NCBI GenBank assembly: GCA_025738555.1
Contig: JAOVFP010000017.1
Coordinates: 434,001-498,000, forward strand
DNA: 64,000 bases
Origin: Cyathus striatus
Lineage: Eukaryota; Basidiomycota; Agaricomycetes; Agaricales; Nidulariaceae
Direction of reading: 5' to 3'
Part shown: positions 1-11,999 of the stretch, in pieces
Layout of the letters: each line of letters opens with the position of its first letter
Position numbering within the stretch: position 1 is the first letter of the stretch
Program-made: the position numbers and the translations under genes
The notes under the pieces: generated by a model
What the model saw: the letters and a program-made list of their open reading frames with translations, nothing else
The model's database searches: none
Told to the model about the DNA's origin: nothing

Positions 1-780
1 AACATTAGCAACTTTCACTATCAGCAGTTCAAGCTTAAGTTTCACTATGACATTGTCAAAAGTGAATTGTGGAGTTAGTGATAGGACATTCAGCTGTGGC
101 AGCCTGTGGGTCTGAAGTTTCTAAGACTATTTTTTTCTGTGGTACATTGTTTAATTGTACTCATGTTCATAATTGGAAGAGATTGATCAGGCATATAGGT
201 GAGCTCTGGAGGAAATTTGCTTTGTGCTTCTGGGGGATTGAAGTCATTCTTAATTGATAGTACACTTAGTGGGATGACAAAGTAGGGGTTATTGATGTCT
301 TCCTTCAATACCACCCAATTCCTGCAAGCATGCAGTTGTCACCATATTTTCAACTCTCTCTTCCCTTCTCCCTTCCTCTCGATGATGACAGCCCCTTTCC
401 CATTGTCAGTCCACTTTGCTGAACAATGACAACTCACATGGTCAACCCAAAGACAGGCTTGATTCCTCCCACTTCTCTACCAGTAAGAAACACCAAATTG
501 TATATTTTTTCTGTAGATAGCTTTTATCCATGATTTTGGATTTTCTATACAACAAATAGGTACAATTTTCACCATTGGATACCACCATTTATGTTACAAT
601 GTGCTCACTCCAATTATCTTTGCATTCTATTGGTAATCATTACCACACAGGCATTTGTTGTTTAGTACTTGTAAAATTTATGATAAACCATTTCACTTGT
701 TTCCTTGTATTTCTTCCTAATATCTAAAGATTTTATTACATGGTTCAAACCCAGCTCAAATCCGAAATTATGAAATATTG
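1..780. other. CpG-poor repeat-derived DNA, no gene seen
   Basis: This stretch has almost no CpG and no reading frame that I recognise. It lies just 3' of the DDE transposase remnant on the minus strand and may hold the decayed end of that element, but I could not follow the protein match beyond about position 781. Short frames here have no family resemblance. Confidence 0.5.
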
Positions 781-3515
781 TCAGAACAAAATGACCAAAA
801 TTAGAACTGAATTCTGTCTTGCACTTGAAACCCTCACATTCAGCTCATAGTCCTCTCTCTGGCCAAAGCCCTCATTCTTTGATAATATTCTCCATCCCCT
901 TAAACCACCCTGGCATGGATGGATGGTAATTAGGAAAATAGAAGTCCTGATAGGTGTTCCCTGGCCCATTCTTATGATGACACCAGGTAGGATGTGGATT
1001 TTTTACCATTTTTTGGGCTGATACTGCATCTGGTGCTCACTGTTGGTGACTTGGTGCATTATCAAACATAAAAAGCCCAGTTGCAGATCTGTTTGTCTTC
1101 ACCTTGAAGATATCAATGGCTGTCTTCACTTGCTCAAGCAATTGCTCTGAGGCAAAATAGCCATCATGGTTCTTCCCTGCCTTAAAGACAATGCAAGCAT
1201 CCCTATTCAATATCAGGTATTGTTTTGGCTCACTTCCTAGTGTGTGCTTACTGCCCCTCAAATTTCAGATGTCCCCATTCCAGTACAAGGAACTCTGAAA
1301 TCATAATTGAAACTCCCTCACCTTTCAGTTCTGCTACTGGCTTGTTTGAAGAATGTCCCCATAGCAATTTTTGGCAGTTATTGGGATAGAATGTTGATTC
1401 ATCATGTGTGATAAGGTACAGTTGCAATTGAGTACCTTCAGGGAACATATGTGTTAATGGTGCTGAGATGAGATTCCTTTCATTATCATAAATATGAAAT
1501 CATTTTTCATATTCTTTCCAGCATTTACAGAACTCCTTCTGATACTTTATGATATCCTCTTGCTCATGGCCATCAATGCACATGCAATTCTGCTTTTTCC
1601 ATATTGCCAACTCAGCTTCTTCAGCCAATGTTGTGCAGTTTGTTCACTTATCCCTTGAGCCTTGATGTCTAAGCATTGTTGGACCTCTGGTGTTATGATA
1701 AAGTTTTGGTTGAGATGTTTATCATACAAGTCCAATAGTCATGTGACTAACAAGCTCAAAGAACAAGTTAATTGGTATCAAAATCAAATAGTCTCGATTC
1801 ACAAGCTCTTAAGCTGTTAAACTTAAGTATGAGCAAAGTGAATGAATCAAAGTAAAGCTAGTTCAATTTAAGCTGAAGCTTGAGCTATACAGCCCAAGTT
1901 CCTACTGTTTAAATACAGGTTAGACTATACTAAAAATAAGTAAGAATGTAACCAAATATGTCTTGATGCAGAGCATCAACTGCACATTGCTGTGGCACAG
2001 TAAGTAGAAGGAATGTTTAACTAAGTAAGGTAAAACAACCTGAAGTGAGTCAGGATAAGTGACAAGCATGTAAGTAAGAAGTTGTGTGTTTGGTATCAAA
2101 GGTGATACCAAACAAGTTAATGATTTCAGAAGAAAACATATGTAAGTAGAAAGGAAAATCATAACATCTGGTGTTACAACATATTCAACTATATTTCGAG
2201 CACAAATGTATTCATTCTTTGCAATTTCAAGAAAATGCATCTGAATATCTTGTGTGAAGTCCTCATCATTCAGAATAGATGAATTGAAAGTCCCATATCT
2301 ATGGAGTGGAAGCTTCCCACTGCAAATGTAGTTGGCAATCCTTGTTCATATATTTCATGCATGACAAATTCCATGTCCAGCTGCTTTAGCAGAAATTAAA
2401 GATGCTTCCCTCCAGGTATATTTTAAGTCAATGTCAAGTAACAAGTTTAATGTCCCCACCATTGCCATAATTCACTTTTGGAAGAAAGTATCAAGCTTCT
2501 TATCTTGACTCTTTAAGTTCAGCTTTAATTTTGCATCCAGAAGAGAAGCATGGTTTTTGAGGCTAAAGGTGTGTAAAAATTCTTCATTTTTTGTTGCTGT
2601 GTGTGTATCATTATTCTGTTCATGATGTGACTGCATCTCTTCCAGAAGCTGATGGACACAAGCTCTAGCTTCTGTCTCTTCTCTTGTGTTCTCAGGCACA
2701 GTGTCACTATTATGATGCTAAAGCAGCAGATAAGTACACATATCCTAAGTTTCTCTGGGTTGCATACCATTTCATTATCTTGTGTTACTAATAGAATTTG
2801 TGCATTGCTCTCTTCTATTTCAACAGGTATGTTCCCTACAGTGGCTGGCAGATCCTCAGTATTATTCTGGCTATTATTTTCATTGCTACATCTCTGGAGT
2901 TCAAGTTCACTCACCTCCTCACTACCTCCACCCCAAATTCCCTCACTTCCTGAAGCATCAATATTGCTGGATCTGTCTCCATCACATCCAGTTGGTTTCT
3001 TCTTAAAAAAAGAAGAGATGAATGGTTGGCTGCCACTTTCATTAATTTTGCAACACTTTGCAGCCCAAAGCTGTTTTGTTCTATTGGCATTGCCAATATA
3101 GTGCTTCTTACACTTTGGCTTCAAGGCTTCTGCAGCATGTTGTGCTTCTAATGCCACACATTGTGCTTCTTGAAGCAGATTTGAAAATTGAAGCACATCC
3201 ACCTCAGTGTGCAGTTCCCTTTCTTTCTCTGAGTCTGGCTCACCATTGTCTTCATAGTCAGACAACTCAGAATCAGATTCATCACAATCACTGAAATCTA
3301 TAATTCTACAGTCAGTGCATGTATTTTTATTCTGTCTTTCTGCTCTCACTGAGTTCAGCCAGCCTGTAGTCATCATCTTCACTGTCAGATACTTCTTCCA
3401 CTGTTGCCTGCCACTGTCTGGGTTCTTTGTTGGTGGCTATTTTTGTATCATTTGACCCACAGCCTTGTCTAAGACTGTTTAGTTGGCTCTTTGTGCTGTT
3501 TGAATACCTTCCCAT
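781..3515 (-). pseudogene. Decayed DDE transposase of an agaricomycete DNA transposon
   Basis: Read on the minus strand, blocks in changing frames follow the order of a DDE-superfamily transposase I know from agaricomycete genomes. The N-terminal part (3515-2472) contains an acidic stretch and FISSFFKKK. The middle (2480-2150) reads LDKKLDTFFQK, TWREAS and HRYGTFNSSILNDEDF, followed by EYVVTPDV. Its continuation (1735-1547) reads TPEVQQCLDIKAQGIS and TAQHWLKKLSWQYGK. The catalytic core (1448-1037) has HDESTFYPNN and MFDNAPSHQQ. The end (1030-781) reads FYFPNYHPSMPGWFKG and CEGFKC. Stops, frame changes and near absence of CpG show it is dead. The gap between the TPDV and TPEV blocks is an insertion described separately. 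It is a repeat-decayed copy, so function is not expected. Confidence 0.85.
1686..2176. mobile_element. 471-base insertion with 10-base target duplication
   Basis: The transposase reading frame is interrupted between the codons for TPD and the repeated TPE. The ten bases TCTGGTGTTA occur at 1686-1695 and again at 2167-2176, directly bounding an insert of 1696-2166. The insert starts TGATAAAGTTTT and ends AAAATCATAACA, which is only a weak terminal inverted repeat. A 10-base duplication fits a Mutator-like non-autonomous element better than an LTR (4-6 bases) or hAT (8 bases). Inside is a perfect 11-base inverted repeat with a 4-base loop at 2088-2113. No coding capacity is seen. Confidence 0.75.
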
Positions 3516-4070
3516 GCTTTCTGTTATGAATTATCACTGATTCTTGTTCCCAACTGCATGGTTTGCTGGCAGTTTATGGGCGCTTATATGTCACATGACA
3601 TGATTAGTCAGCTGCAAAATGTTGGAGGCTCAAAATTTCCCTAAGCTTCCTGAGTATTCAGAACATATTAATATGACATTTTAAGCCATTTTCTCATAAA
3701 AATATTGCACTATCAATAAGTAAGCAAGTTCTCATAATTTTTGAAAAATAACTTGAACATTCTGTTTGTATTAATACTACCTATAACTTGTTGGAGTCAG
3801 AAATACATATAAAAGTGTGTTGAGGAAAGAATTTCATGCATATCAGAATCAAGGTTTTGGATTACATAAAGGTGTTGGATTTGAATGTCACCTATCTTAG
3901 TGGGCTTTGCTGCTTGCCAGCCCTATTTCTTTATTATATAATATATTTAGCTAACACTCACAAACAGAAAGCAATATTCAACTGAATACTAGTAGTACAT
4001 CACAGAGGAAGGGCAAAAATCAAATTTAGTAAAATTACATGAAACATATCTGGGATTTCAATCATCATCC
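3516..4070. other. CpG-poor spacer between transposon remnant and NB-ARC gene
   Basis: AT-rich, with no CpG-bearing motif, RNA gene or reading frame that I can support. It contains the region just downstream (3') of the NB-ARC/TPR gene, so the 3' untranslated region of that gene probably lies here. Confidence 0.4.
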
Positions 4071-7066
4071 TCAAACTATTACAATGCATCGACTCAACTT
4101 TGCTTTGTGTATTGCTATTAGTTTTTCTGCTTCATCCAATTTTCCAAGAGAAAGATAAATAATTGCAAGATTTCTCAAACTTTGTACAGTTCCTGGGTGC
4201 TTGTCTCCCAACAGCTGACTATTCATTTCCAATACATGTTCCTGCAGTTTCTCTGCATCATGCAACTTTCCAACTTTATAAAAAATGGATGCCAAATTAC
4301 TTACACTTGTAAGAGTATCTGGATGATTTGCACCTAGCAGCTTTGTATGCATTTCTAAGACATGAATTTGAAGCTCCTCTGCTTCATTCCATTTTTCAAG
4401 GTTGGAGTAAGTTGATGCCAAATTACCCATACTTGCAAGTGTATCTGGATGCTCAACACCAAACAGCTTAGTATATATATCCAAGACATGTATCTGTAGC
4501 TCTTGTGCCTCATTCCATTTTCTGAGTGCTGAATATGTTGTTGCCAAATTATTCATATGTGTCAGTGTATGTGGGTGTTCACTGCCTAGTACTCTCATAG
4601 ATATCTCTAAGGCATGTACCTCCAGAGCTTCTGCATCATTCAATTTTCCAAGTTTGGAGTAAGTTGATGCCAAATTATTTATACTTGTTAGTGTATTTGG
4701 ATGTTCATCACCTAGCAGCTTAGTATATATCTCTAACACATGTATCTGCAGCACTTCTGCCTCTTTATACTTTCCAAGATGAGAATAGGTTACTGCCAAA
4801 TTGCCTATACTCTTTAGTGTGTCTGGGCTCTCACCCCCAAGTTGCTTGGTGTGTATTTTTAAAACATGTACTTGCAACTCTTCTGCTTTATTCCATTGTC
4901 CAAGATGAACATAGATTGCTGCCAAATTTCCCATAGTTGTCAGTGTATCTGGATGCTCAACACCTCGCAGCTTTGTAGATATCTTTAAGACATGTACATG
5001 TAACACTTCTGCCTCATTCCATTTTCCAAGGTGAGAATATGTTGTGGCTAAATTGTTCATACTTTTTAGTGTATCTGGGTGCTCACTACCTAGCACATTG
5101 ATACATCTATCTAAGACATGTTCCTGAAGTGCTTCTGCTTCCTTTGATTTTCCAAGAAGAGTGTAAGTTGATGCTAAATTGCCCTCAATAGTCAGTGTAT
5201 CTTGATGTTCACCACCTAGTAGCTTGGTCTTTATATCCAAGACATTTACTTGCAGCTCTTCAGCTTCCTTCCATTTTCCAAGATGTAAATATGTTGTTGC
5301 TAAATTACCCATAGATGTTAGTGTATCTGAATGTTCAGAACCCAGCAGTTTGGTACGAATATCAAAGACATGTAATTGCAGTCCTTCTGCATCATTCCAC
5401 TTTCCAAGATCACAATAAATGTAAGCCAGATTGTTCATACTTGAAAGTGTATCAGGATCATTCTCCCCAATTAACTCTTTGTTATTTTCCACTATTTTTA
5501 TGAGCACATTCTGTACTTCCTTGTAATTCCCTGCTTTTTTTAATGCTATTGCAAATTTGTTGAAAGTGTCACAGTAATAATTAACTTTTGATACAATTTG
5601 AAGTACATGTAGTGCAATTTCTTGTGTATATGTATATTCATCAGCAGTATTATCATATGATATAGATGCAGACAGTATGCCACTTGCATTTTCTATCCAG
5701 TGCATTCTTTCATTAACATGTAATCTATCTTGACACCAAAGCTGAATTAGTGGATGTAAACTTAAGTATTTCACACTTTCTTTCTTGATCAATGCTAATG
5801 ATAAAAGTATAGATACAGCTTTATTGAATAGATATTCATCCCATTCATTTTCATCATCTATATGGAACAATTCTTTTTCCATAGTTGTTATAAGAATAGG
5901 TCTGATATCAATTACATATTTGGCTATGCTTGAGTAGTAGTGATTTGCAGCTCTTTTGAATAATCTTATAGGTATATTCCTGTGGTGAAAGAAGGCACAA
6001 GTATTAATGATTGTAATAGCACATTTGGCAAATTTTGCATCATTCAAAATTTCTGACATTCTCACTAATGTCTGGAAAGAAATTTCCCATGTTCCATAAA
6101 CTGTCTTATGATATTTAGAAGCACCTTCAAACTCCTTATTATCCATCAGCTTGGCTCTGTACTTCATGTATTGTTTTGGATACTCAGTGATATCACAATT
6201 ACCACCTATTATGTAGGCACCAGCTTGAGCAATAGCTAATGGAACACAGTATAATTCAGTAACTATATCCTTTGATATGTTCTCATATTGTTTAGATTGC
6301 TCTTCTAGTCCACTAGCTTTGAGAAGTAATTCAATAGCAATGTTTTGACTCATTTCTGTTACTTCCATAGAATTCTCATTCCTAGTAATTCTCCTCAGAG
6401 CTTGGTTTCTGCTGGTGATAAGTATATTTCCCTTGTTTCTAGGTGGAAGAAATTTCTCCACCACTTCTGGAGCTCCATCAGCATTATCATAAATCATCAA
6501 CCATTTGGTCTTTAAGAATGAAATCCAGTTGAGAACAGCATTAGCTGAAAAGCCCCCCGACCGAGCAGATGTATAAGTCTTATAGAGATCTTTAAGACTT
6601 TGTATAGCGCTCTCTTCAGAGGTTAAATCAATCCAGAATATGCACTCAAAGCTAAACAGAAATCAATTAATTAACTCAATTAGATGGTATTGATCACATA
6701 CTAGTCCTCGGAGTCATCTTTAAATTTTAAACAAATTTGGGTTTTACCAATTCCACCCATTCCATAGAGGAGAAAGTACTTTCTTCTTGCATTAATTGAG
6801 TTGTCAGACTTGAAGTGTTTATTCAACACCTCAAGGTATTGTTCTTGCCCAGTAAACAACTCAGTTGCACTTGGAGCTTTCTGACTAATTGGGGAAAGTC
6901 GCCCATCTCTCATTTGATTCGTTATCATATTGATCTGAAATGCTTTGTCAGATTTATGGAATTCATAAACCATTTCACGTACCTGTTTGTCGATGTACGT
7001 GCTATTCGAATGATCTATCAACGTAGCGTGATTGATTGAAAAGTCGTGCGAATTTGCGAAGGCCAT
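4071..7066 (-). CDS. NB-ARC/TPR STAND protein (fungal NLR-like), two exons
   Basis: Exon 1 is 7066-6702 and exon 2 is 6651-4071, joined across a 50-base intron (GTATGT donor, TTTAG acceptor). The join gives 981 residues and reads through KDDSEDYFECIFWID, a usual NB-ARC sequence. The P-loop GMGGIGKT is at about residues 102-109, Walker B WLMIYDNADG at 172-181, GNILITSRN near 196 and CVPLAIAQAGAYI at 257-269. SLHPLIQLWCQDRL near 420-432 ends the winged-helix part. From about 516 to the end there are eleven 42-residue kinesin-light-chain-type TPRs built on HPDTL..NLA..Y..LGKW.EAE. Such proteins are sensors that oligomerise on ligand binding; the ligand is unknown. Exon 2 is strongly CpG-depleted yet fully open, unlike the decayed repeats beside it. 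Residues 6-22 resemble the N terminus of the NACHT protein at 22901. Confidence 0.85.
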
Positions 7067-8459
7067 GTTGGTAGTTTGAGTATTTGTCGTCTAGTTGCAA
7101 CTGTCCGCTGTACTTATACGATGCGGGAGTATTCGTCGTTATTCAGGAACTGCTGATGTCAAACTTAATCTCACATATTCAATTGCTTTCCTGACGTAGG
7201 CTGACTTGATTAGTCTGTAACGACATGTCAATAAATATATTAATACTAATAATAGTCCATATCGCTCACACAGTCCTGATCAGCTGAGACATCTGTAGCA
7301 GTATTTCAAATTCGCATCAAAAATGCTAATAATATGCCCGATCGTTCGGACCGATGTCATGTTGTGTGTCCAGTGACATATATGATAGATCGACTTTGTC
7401 CATAACCGTCTAAGTGTATGGTGAGTCTGAGAGCAAATGAACGCGCCTGAGATAAGTATTCTATCAAAATCCTACTGTAATCGTTGTCTTATAGCGTAAT
7501 ACAAATTCTCGTTTTACGATTCATGTGATACTGATCTGATACCCACAACTGTAAAAGCCCGGGAAGTTAAGGAAACAAGCTGATGAAGGGGCGCGTGTTT
7601 GTGTGATTCGGCGATAGCTCGGAGTTTGGTGCGCTTGGACTCATGTGACCGTGTATGACGAGCAAGAAATCCAAACCACCACGCGCACGAGCCACTGTTG
7701 TTCTGCTCCGTAACTGGTAACTTTCGCATGTTTTCGAGGCCAGCGGGCCAAGCACTTTCAACCGGTCTGTTTACTTCAACTTACGTTCTCAATCTATCTC
7801 CTGCTAGCCTCTGTGCAGTCCACCTTTAAGGTGCCAAATAAATGGCACAATACTTTACTACAACTGCCAAATCTGACGCGGGGACGTTTGTGACGCTATC
7901 AGGCTATGTACGGATCTACTCTGTCAATACGATATCAAGGACTTCTGCAACACGCGAGACGGCCTCAAATGTATGTTCACGAAGGAAAGAAACATCTGCG
8001 TGAATACTGTGTAAACGCAGGAGTGGGTTAGATGGTCTTCCAGGGGTATTGCGAGTGAGATGCAGACATGGGCATGATGCATAATGGTGAGCTGTTCCTT
8101 CCTTCGTTCGCTTGACTCATCCGCATCAACATTCAACGCTTTCTCTTTGCATATGCGCCCTACAGGCTCCTGACCCTCTATCCATCTCAGATTACTCGCC
8201 GCCGGCACCAGTCGTCTACTTCCATTTGAGTGATCAAGCTCCTCCCTCCCTTCTTTGCTTTTAAGGTCTAAACGATAAGATTCGCTATTTTTCATCATTC
8301 TGGTCTTTCTGCCTTCGTTTTCCCTTTTCGTTCCACGGTGTCTCTCTATCCAGTCTCCGCCTCCGTCTTTCCACTGTACCGCGTACCTCAAGCACAAACA
8401 GACTTTTGTGCTCCTCTCTTTGTGCCTCCGGTTCGTACTATTCATATGCGTTAGTGATC
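7067..8459. other. CpG-normal intergenic region upstream of the NB-ARC gene
   Basis: CpG frequency is ordinary here, which marks a sharp change from the block on its left. It must include the promoter of the NB-ARC/TPR gene. A minus-strand frame of 217 codons covers 8577-7924 but has basic, low-complexity composition and no recognisable domain, so I do not call it a gene. Confidence 0.4.
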
Positions 8460-9110
8460 GAAGCCTCATCCCGCCACCTAGACGAAGACCACAGATAGTC
8501 CTGTCAGCAGTACACGCCCCATGTCCTTCAACCGTTCTCCCATAACTCATGGAGACCTGGAGTATTCGGGTATCCAAGTCGGATATGACAACTCAACTCT
8601 AGCTAGCACAAGAAGCTGTGTACCTATCGCGAGGGCACTTACGGGATATAGGAACGATAGTGGACTCGAGAGGGTGGACTACGAGGTGTTTGGTCTGGGT
8701 ACACAGTAGCCACTGCCTGGGGTACGCTCAGTTTTCTTATTTCACGTTGGCGAGACATGTTTTGAGGGGTGGGATGGATGCTGAGCGCTGAGGGGAACTT
8801 TGCGATGATGATATACGTTATGAAGACAGTGGAAAATGGTTGTGCGGTTGCCCTTCGTACTATCATCATCCTTCTCAGTGGTTCCCACCATTCTACACCC
8901 CAACTTCCTACGGTACATCACCACCACCATGGCCTATCGTGACCGCCCCGACCACCCCTACGCTCCGTGACTTATCATGGCCATGACCACCATGAATTCC
9001 CCGTACCTCCCAGGCCTGCCTGCTAGCTATCGACAACAGGGGGCCGGGGTAATCGCCTAGGAGTTTTATGTGTTGACCGGACAACTTCTGCGTACGTTTT
9101 CTATGTTGCT
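8460..9110 (+). repeat. Dispersed repeat, copy 1 (pair with 29715-30360)
   Basis: Clear nucleotide similarity to 29715-30360 in the same order. Both contain CCCGCCACCTA followed by CGAAGACCA, then GTATCCAAGTCGG, CTGTGTACCTATCGC, a GAGGTGTTTGGTCTGGG-like block and a later block around TGGCCTATCGTGACC. In this copy a short frame reads SCVPIARALTGYRNDSGLE; in the other copy the same frame has a stop, so the similarity is not obviously protein-driven. A short part of the family (CCCACCACCTCCACGAAGACCACGA-like) also appears near 21630. Nature unknown. Confidence 0.6.
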
Positions 9111-10353
9111 ATATACTATTCACTGTTCTTACGTTGCTTTTATTCACGGCTGAAACTTCTAGTGATCCGAATCGACGGTCTATCATTCTCTTGCTTCAGA
9201 ACTCGCGTGTACGACGTGTCACGTCATTGCCTCCACGACGGTCATATCAGGATTGTCGTCATTTGAGCTACGCACCAGGACTTCTCACACCCTGGTCAAT
9301 ATCCCGTACTAGCTGGGGCGAACGTCTGGCACCACACGTACTTATCACCGCTATGAACGTGCTAACGACTGAAACGCCCTGTTGAGAGGAACGAGTGAGA
9401 GCTGGATGATAGGGGTGGAGGCTGTAGCGGGGGCCAGGACATATTACTGATCACGACGACACGACGGGATATCCTTCGGTCTCCTTGTATTCACCCAGGG
9501 ACTATCCGTTAGGAGAAACCTCTGATCTTTGACCTCCCGAGACTCCTTAACGACTCACCCTACCGCCAGTTTTTTTAATATTTTTCTCTACCACGCCGTT
9601 TGTTCCCCGTAAGTCCGTACTAGTGTGTTCCGGCTAAATATGCCTGGAGATGTATAGAGTGCTATACCAAATGCCGAAGTAGACAATTTATAGATGTACG
9701 ACTGAGGTCATTTGAAACATCTTTGTTCAAAATCAAATTCAGCACTTGATTACTCAAGCTGGCACAAGTCATCTTTCCCCTCCTTTAGTACGTATTTATT
9801 CCACCCAATTTTCACTTGCCATACCTGTGCGCGCTTGAGCCTTGGTGTCTTGTTGGTGTCTGTAGTACATACATCGGCAATACATCGGCGTTACGCAGCT
9901 ACCGATATATCCGGCTAGCGCCTTGTTAGCGCTTGTGTCAGGTACCACGCGGTCATGCCACATGCATGTTCAAAACTTGAACCTTGCTTGATTCCAACAT
10001 CGATGGGTACGACCGGTACGACTTCAAAGCTTCATTGCTGAGACTCTCTCTATTACTGGTACTAAAGCTCCGATACGATAAAGAAATATGGTCCTTCAAC
10101 AAGTCATCCTGGCTGTATTGCCAATGAAAATGTGATTCGAAATCGGAACATGTGGTGAAGCACTCAGCAGGTCGAGCTTCGATTCCCATCGTGACTGTCC
10201 CGGGCCTCACTCATGTTCCACGAGGTTATGCCACCTTTTAATGCCATTTAGCTGATACCAACGTACCAGAGTCCTTTTTGAACCCACTGGGCCCTGGCGC
10301 TGCATAAAGGACAAGTCGGCAACCCCTTGACTACGACGGTGCAGTCGAGTGCA
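9111..10353. other. Intergenic region upstream of CFEM gene A
   Basis: CpG-normal sequence with no gene I can support. The last 60 bases before the CFEM start contain a TATA-like GCATAAAGG at about 10303, which may belong to the CFEM A promoter. Confidence 0.35.
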
Positions 10354-11490
10354 ATGATCAACATCAAGCTTTTTGTTATTCTACTGGCCCTCGTTAAGAA
10401 TGCCATAACTCAAGGTGGGACTGGGATAGATGGTCTACCGGAGTGTGCGACGATGTGTGCGGAGACAGCTACTCAGGCAGCTCAGTGTTCTTTGTGCGTA
10501 CGGTCTACCATTTTCTTCCCTTAGTCCCCGATACTTTTTGTATTCCCTCCTCTCCATTCTTCGCACAGCAGGTAACATTCGCATCCGAGGCATACCTCCC
10601 CTTCTATGTCGACTCCCCTACCTTCTACACACCACCTATGCGCACTTGCGCACCCTTCATCTCCCTTTCCCTCCAGACTCCTCTCCTCTCGATTACTTAC
10701 TCCCTCACAGACAACCTCTTGAAGAGACCTGCCTCTGTGCCTCTAGCTTTGTCAGTGCAACCTTAACTTGTGCATCGCACAGCTGTCCTCCTGAAGAGCA
10801 ACCAGCCGTACGCGGTTTCCTCGGTGCTATATGTGGTGTGTTCTCCCCTTCTTTTCCACCAAAGATATGATGGATACTCACGGGAAGCGTGTGGTTGCTT
10901 TTCATTGGATAGATGGGCCTGGAACGACGACAATTTCGATAATATCATCACACATCGGCCCTATAACGACAACTGTTTCTCTTTTCCCTGTGTCAACCAG
11001 CGCATTCGGCTCTTGCGTAGTTCCAAGTTCGACACTTCGAGGAACCACGCGATCATCTTTCTTCATCTCGTCTTCAGCAACTAAACTACACGCATCCTCT
11101 TCCTCGTTTTCTCCTTTGAGTAGCTTCACACCCACACCCACTCCCACCCTCCCGAACGGCTCATCTTCCTTGTTCGCAAGTCCAGCCTCTAACGACTCTC
11201 CCTCCCCCTCTCCTTCCCCCTCCTTCGAGTCCTCGCCACTCAGTAGCACATCCGGAGCACTTCTGACTCCAAATACAACTTTCTCTTCAAGCGTGAGCTC
11301 ACCTACTGCTCCTGAACTCGTGTTACCTTCTAGTGCGACGCCGAGTACAGTAGTAGTAACAAGCACGAGTACAACTGAACTACCTACTCAAACTTTGGCT
11401 GCGAGCAGTGGCACTAGGAAGGTGATAGTTGGCGCGAGGTGGTTGGTGTGCGTAATTGGTGCGGTTGTCGGGGTGTTAGGAGGTCTGTAA
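10354..11490 (+). CDS. CFEM-domain protein A, predicted GPI-anchored
   Basis: Three exons: 10354-10493, 10711-10835 and 10913-11490 (280 residues). The introns use GTGCGT..CAG and GTGTGT..TAG and keep frame. A hydrophobic signal peptide (about residues 1-20) is followed by a CFEM domain with the eight expected cysteines: three in PECATMCAETATQAAQC, five in ETCLC, LTC, HSC and AIC. A long Ser/Thr/Pro-rich stalk follows, and the C terminus is a hydrophobic tail (WLVCVIGAVVGVLGGL), the usual pattern of a GPI-anchored wall or membrane protein. CFEM proteins may bind haem or act as surface receptors; the role here is unknown. Exon 2 is exactly 125 bases in this gene and in CFEM B, supporting the splice model. 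I chose the ATG at 10354 because the signal peptide begins there. Confidence 0.85.
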
Positions 11491-11700
11491 GCTGTGTGTT
11501 CTATGTTGATTGTACAGTATTTTGGTGAAGGTCAGGCGTAACAGGGAGAGATTATTGAGAGTTGTAAGTTACTTGCCTATGTGATACCTGATGATACTGA
11601 CACATTAACTTTAGTTAGCCTACATACTAAGCTTATCGATTGTTGTACCTATATACAATATGAACACAAAAAATACAGACTTGGAGGTATATATATTAAA

Positions 11701-11800
11701 CTCTCCGTCTGGGAGTGGAACCCAGCTTTCGCGCGGTCGGTAGTTTCTGTAATATTTGTCACATGACAGGCGCGTGTACTAACCGATACACTAACAAAGA
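11701..11800 (-). tRNA. tRNA-Asp(GTC)-like sequence with intron
   Basis: On the minus strand the order is acceptor TCTTTGT, D arm GTGTATCGGTTAGTAC, anticodon stem CGCGC, loop with GTC, an intron-like stretch of about 27 bases after position 37, stem GCGCG, T arm CTGGGTTCCACTCCCAG and acceptor ACGGAGA. The acceptor pairs over seven positions with G-U pairs. The B box has C in place of G (GTTCCA), and only three T follow, so transcription may be weak. It could be a decayed gene or a member of the tRNA-derived family seen across this window. Confidence 0.6.
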
Positions 11801-11999
11801 GATGTTAGCTATACACAAGAGCCTCATAACTATGTATCACACGCAACAGACCCCTACCGACCTCAAGCGAGACGTGATATCATTATTAGCTGGGCTACAA
11901 GTAGTACTATCATGTAACAAGTTCAAGTTGTAGCCCATAATATCAGTAGGAAGAAAAATGTATAAAAAGTAAATTCTGAAACAATAATCAAATGCATCT

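Noticed and set aside
6701..6703. Stop codon truncating the NB-ARC protein to 121 residues
   Set aside because: The TAG overlaps a GTATGT donor; splicing out 50 bases restores the family sequence across the junction.
7924..8577. 217-codon minus-strand gene
   Set aside because: Basic low-complexity peptide without a domain; part of it overlaps a dispersed repeat whose other copy does not keep the frame.
10902..11366. 154-codon antisense gene opposite CFEM A
   Set aside because: It is the shadow of the Ser/Thr-rich stalk; the same antisense opening occurs opposite CFEM B and C for composition reasons.
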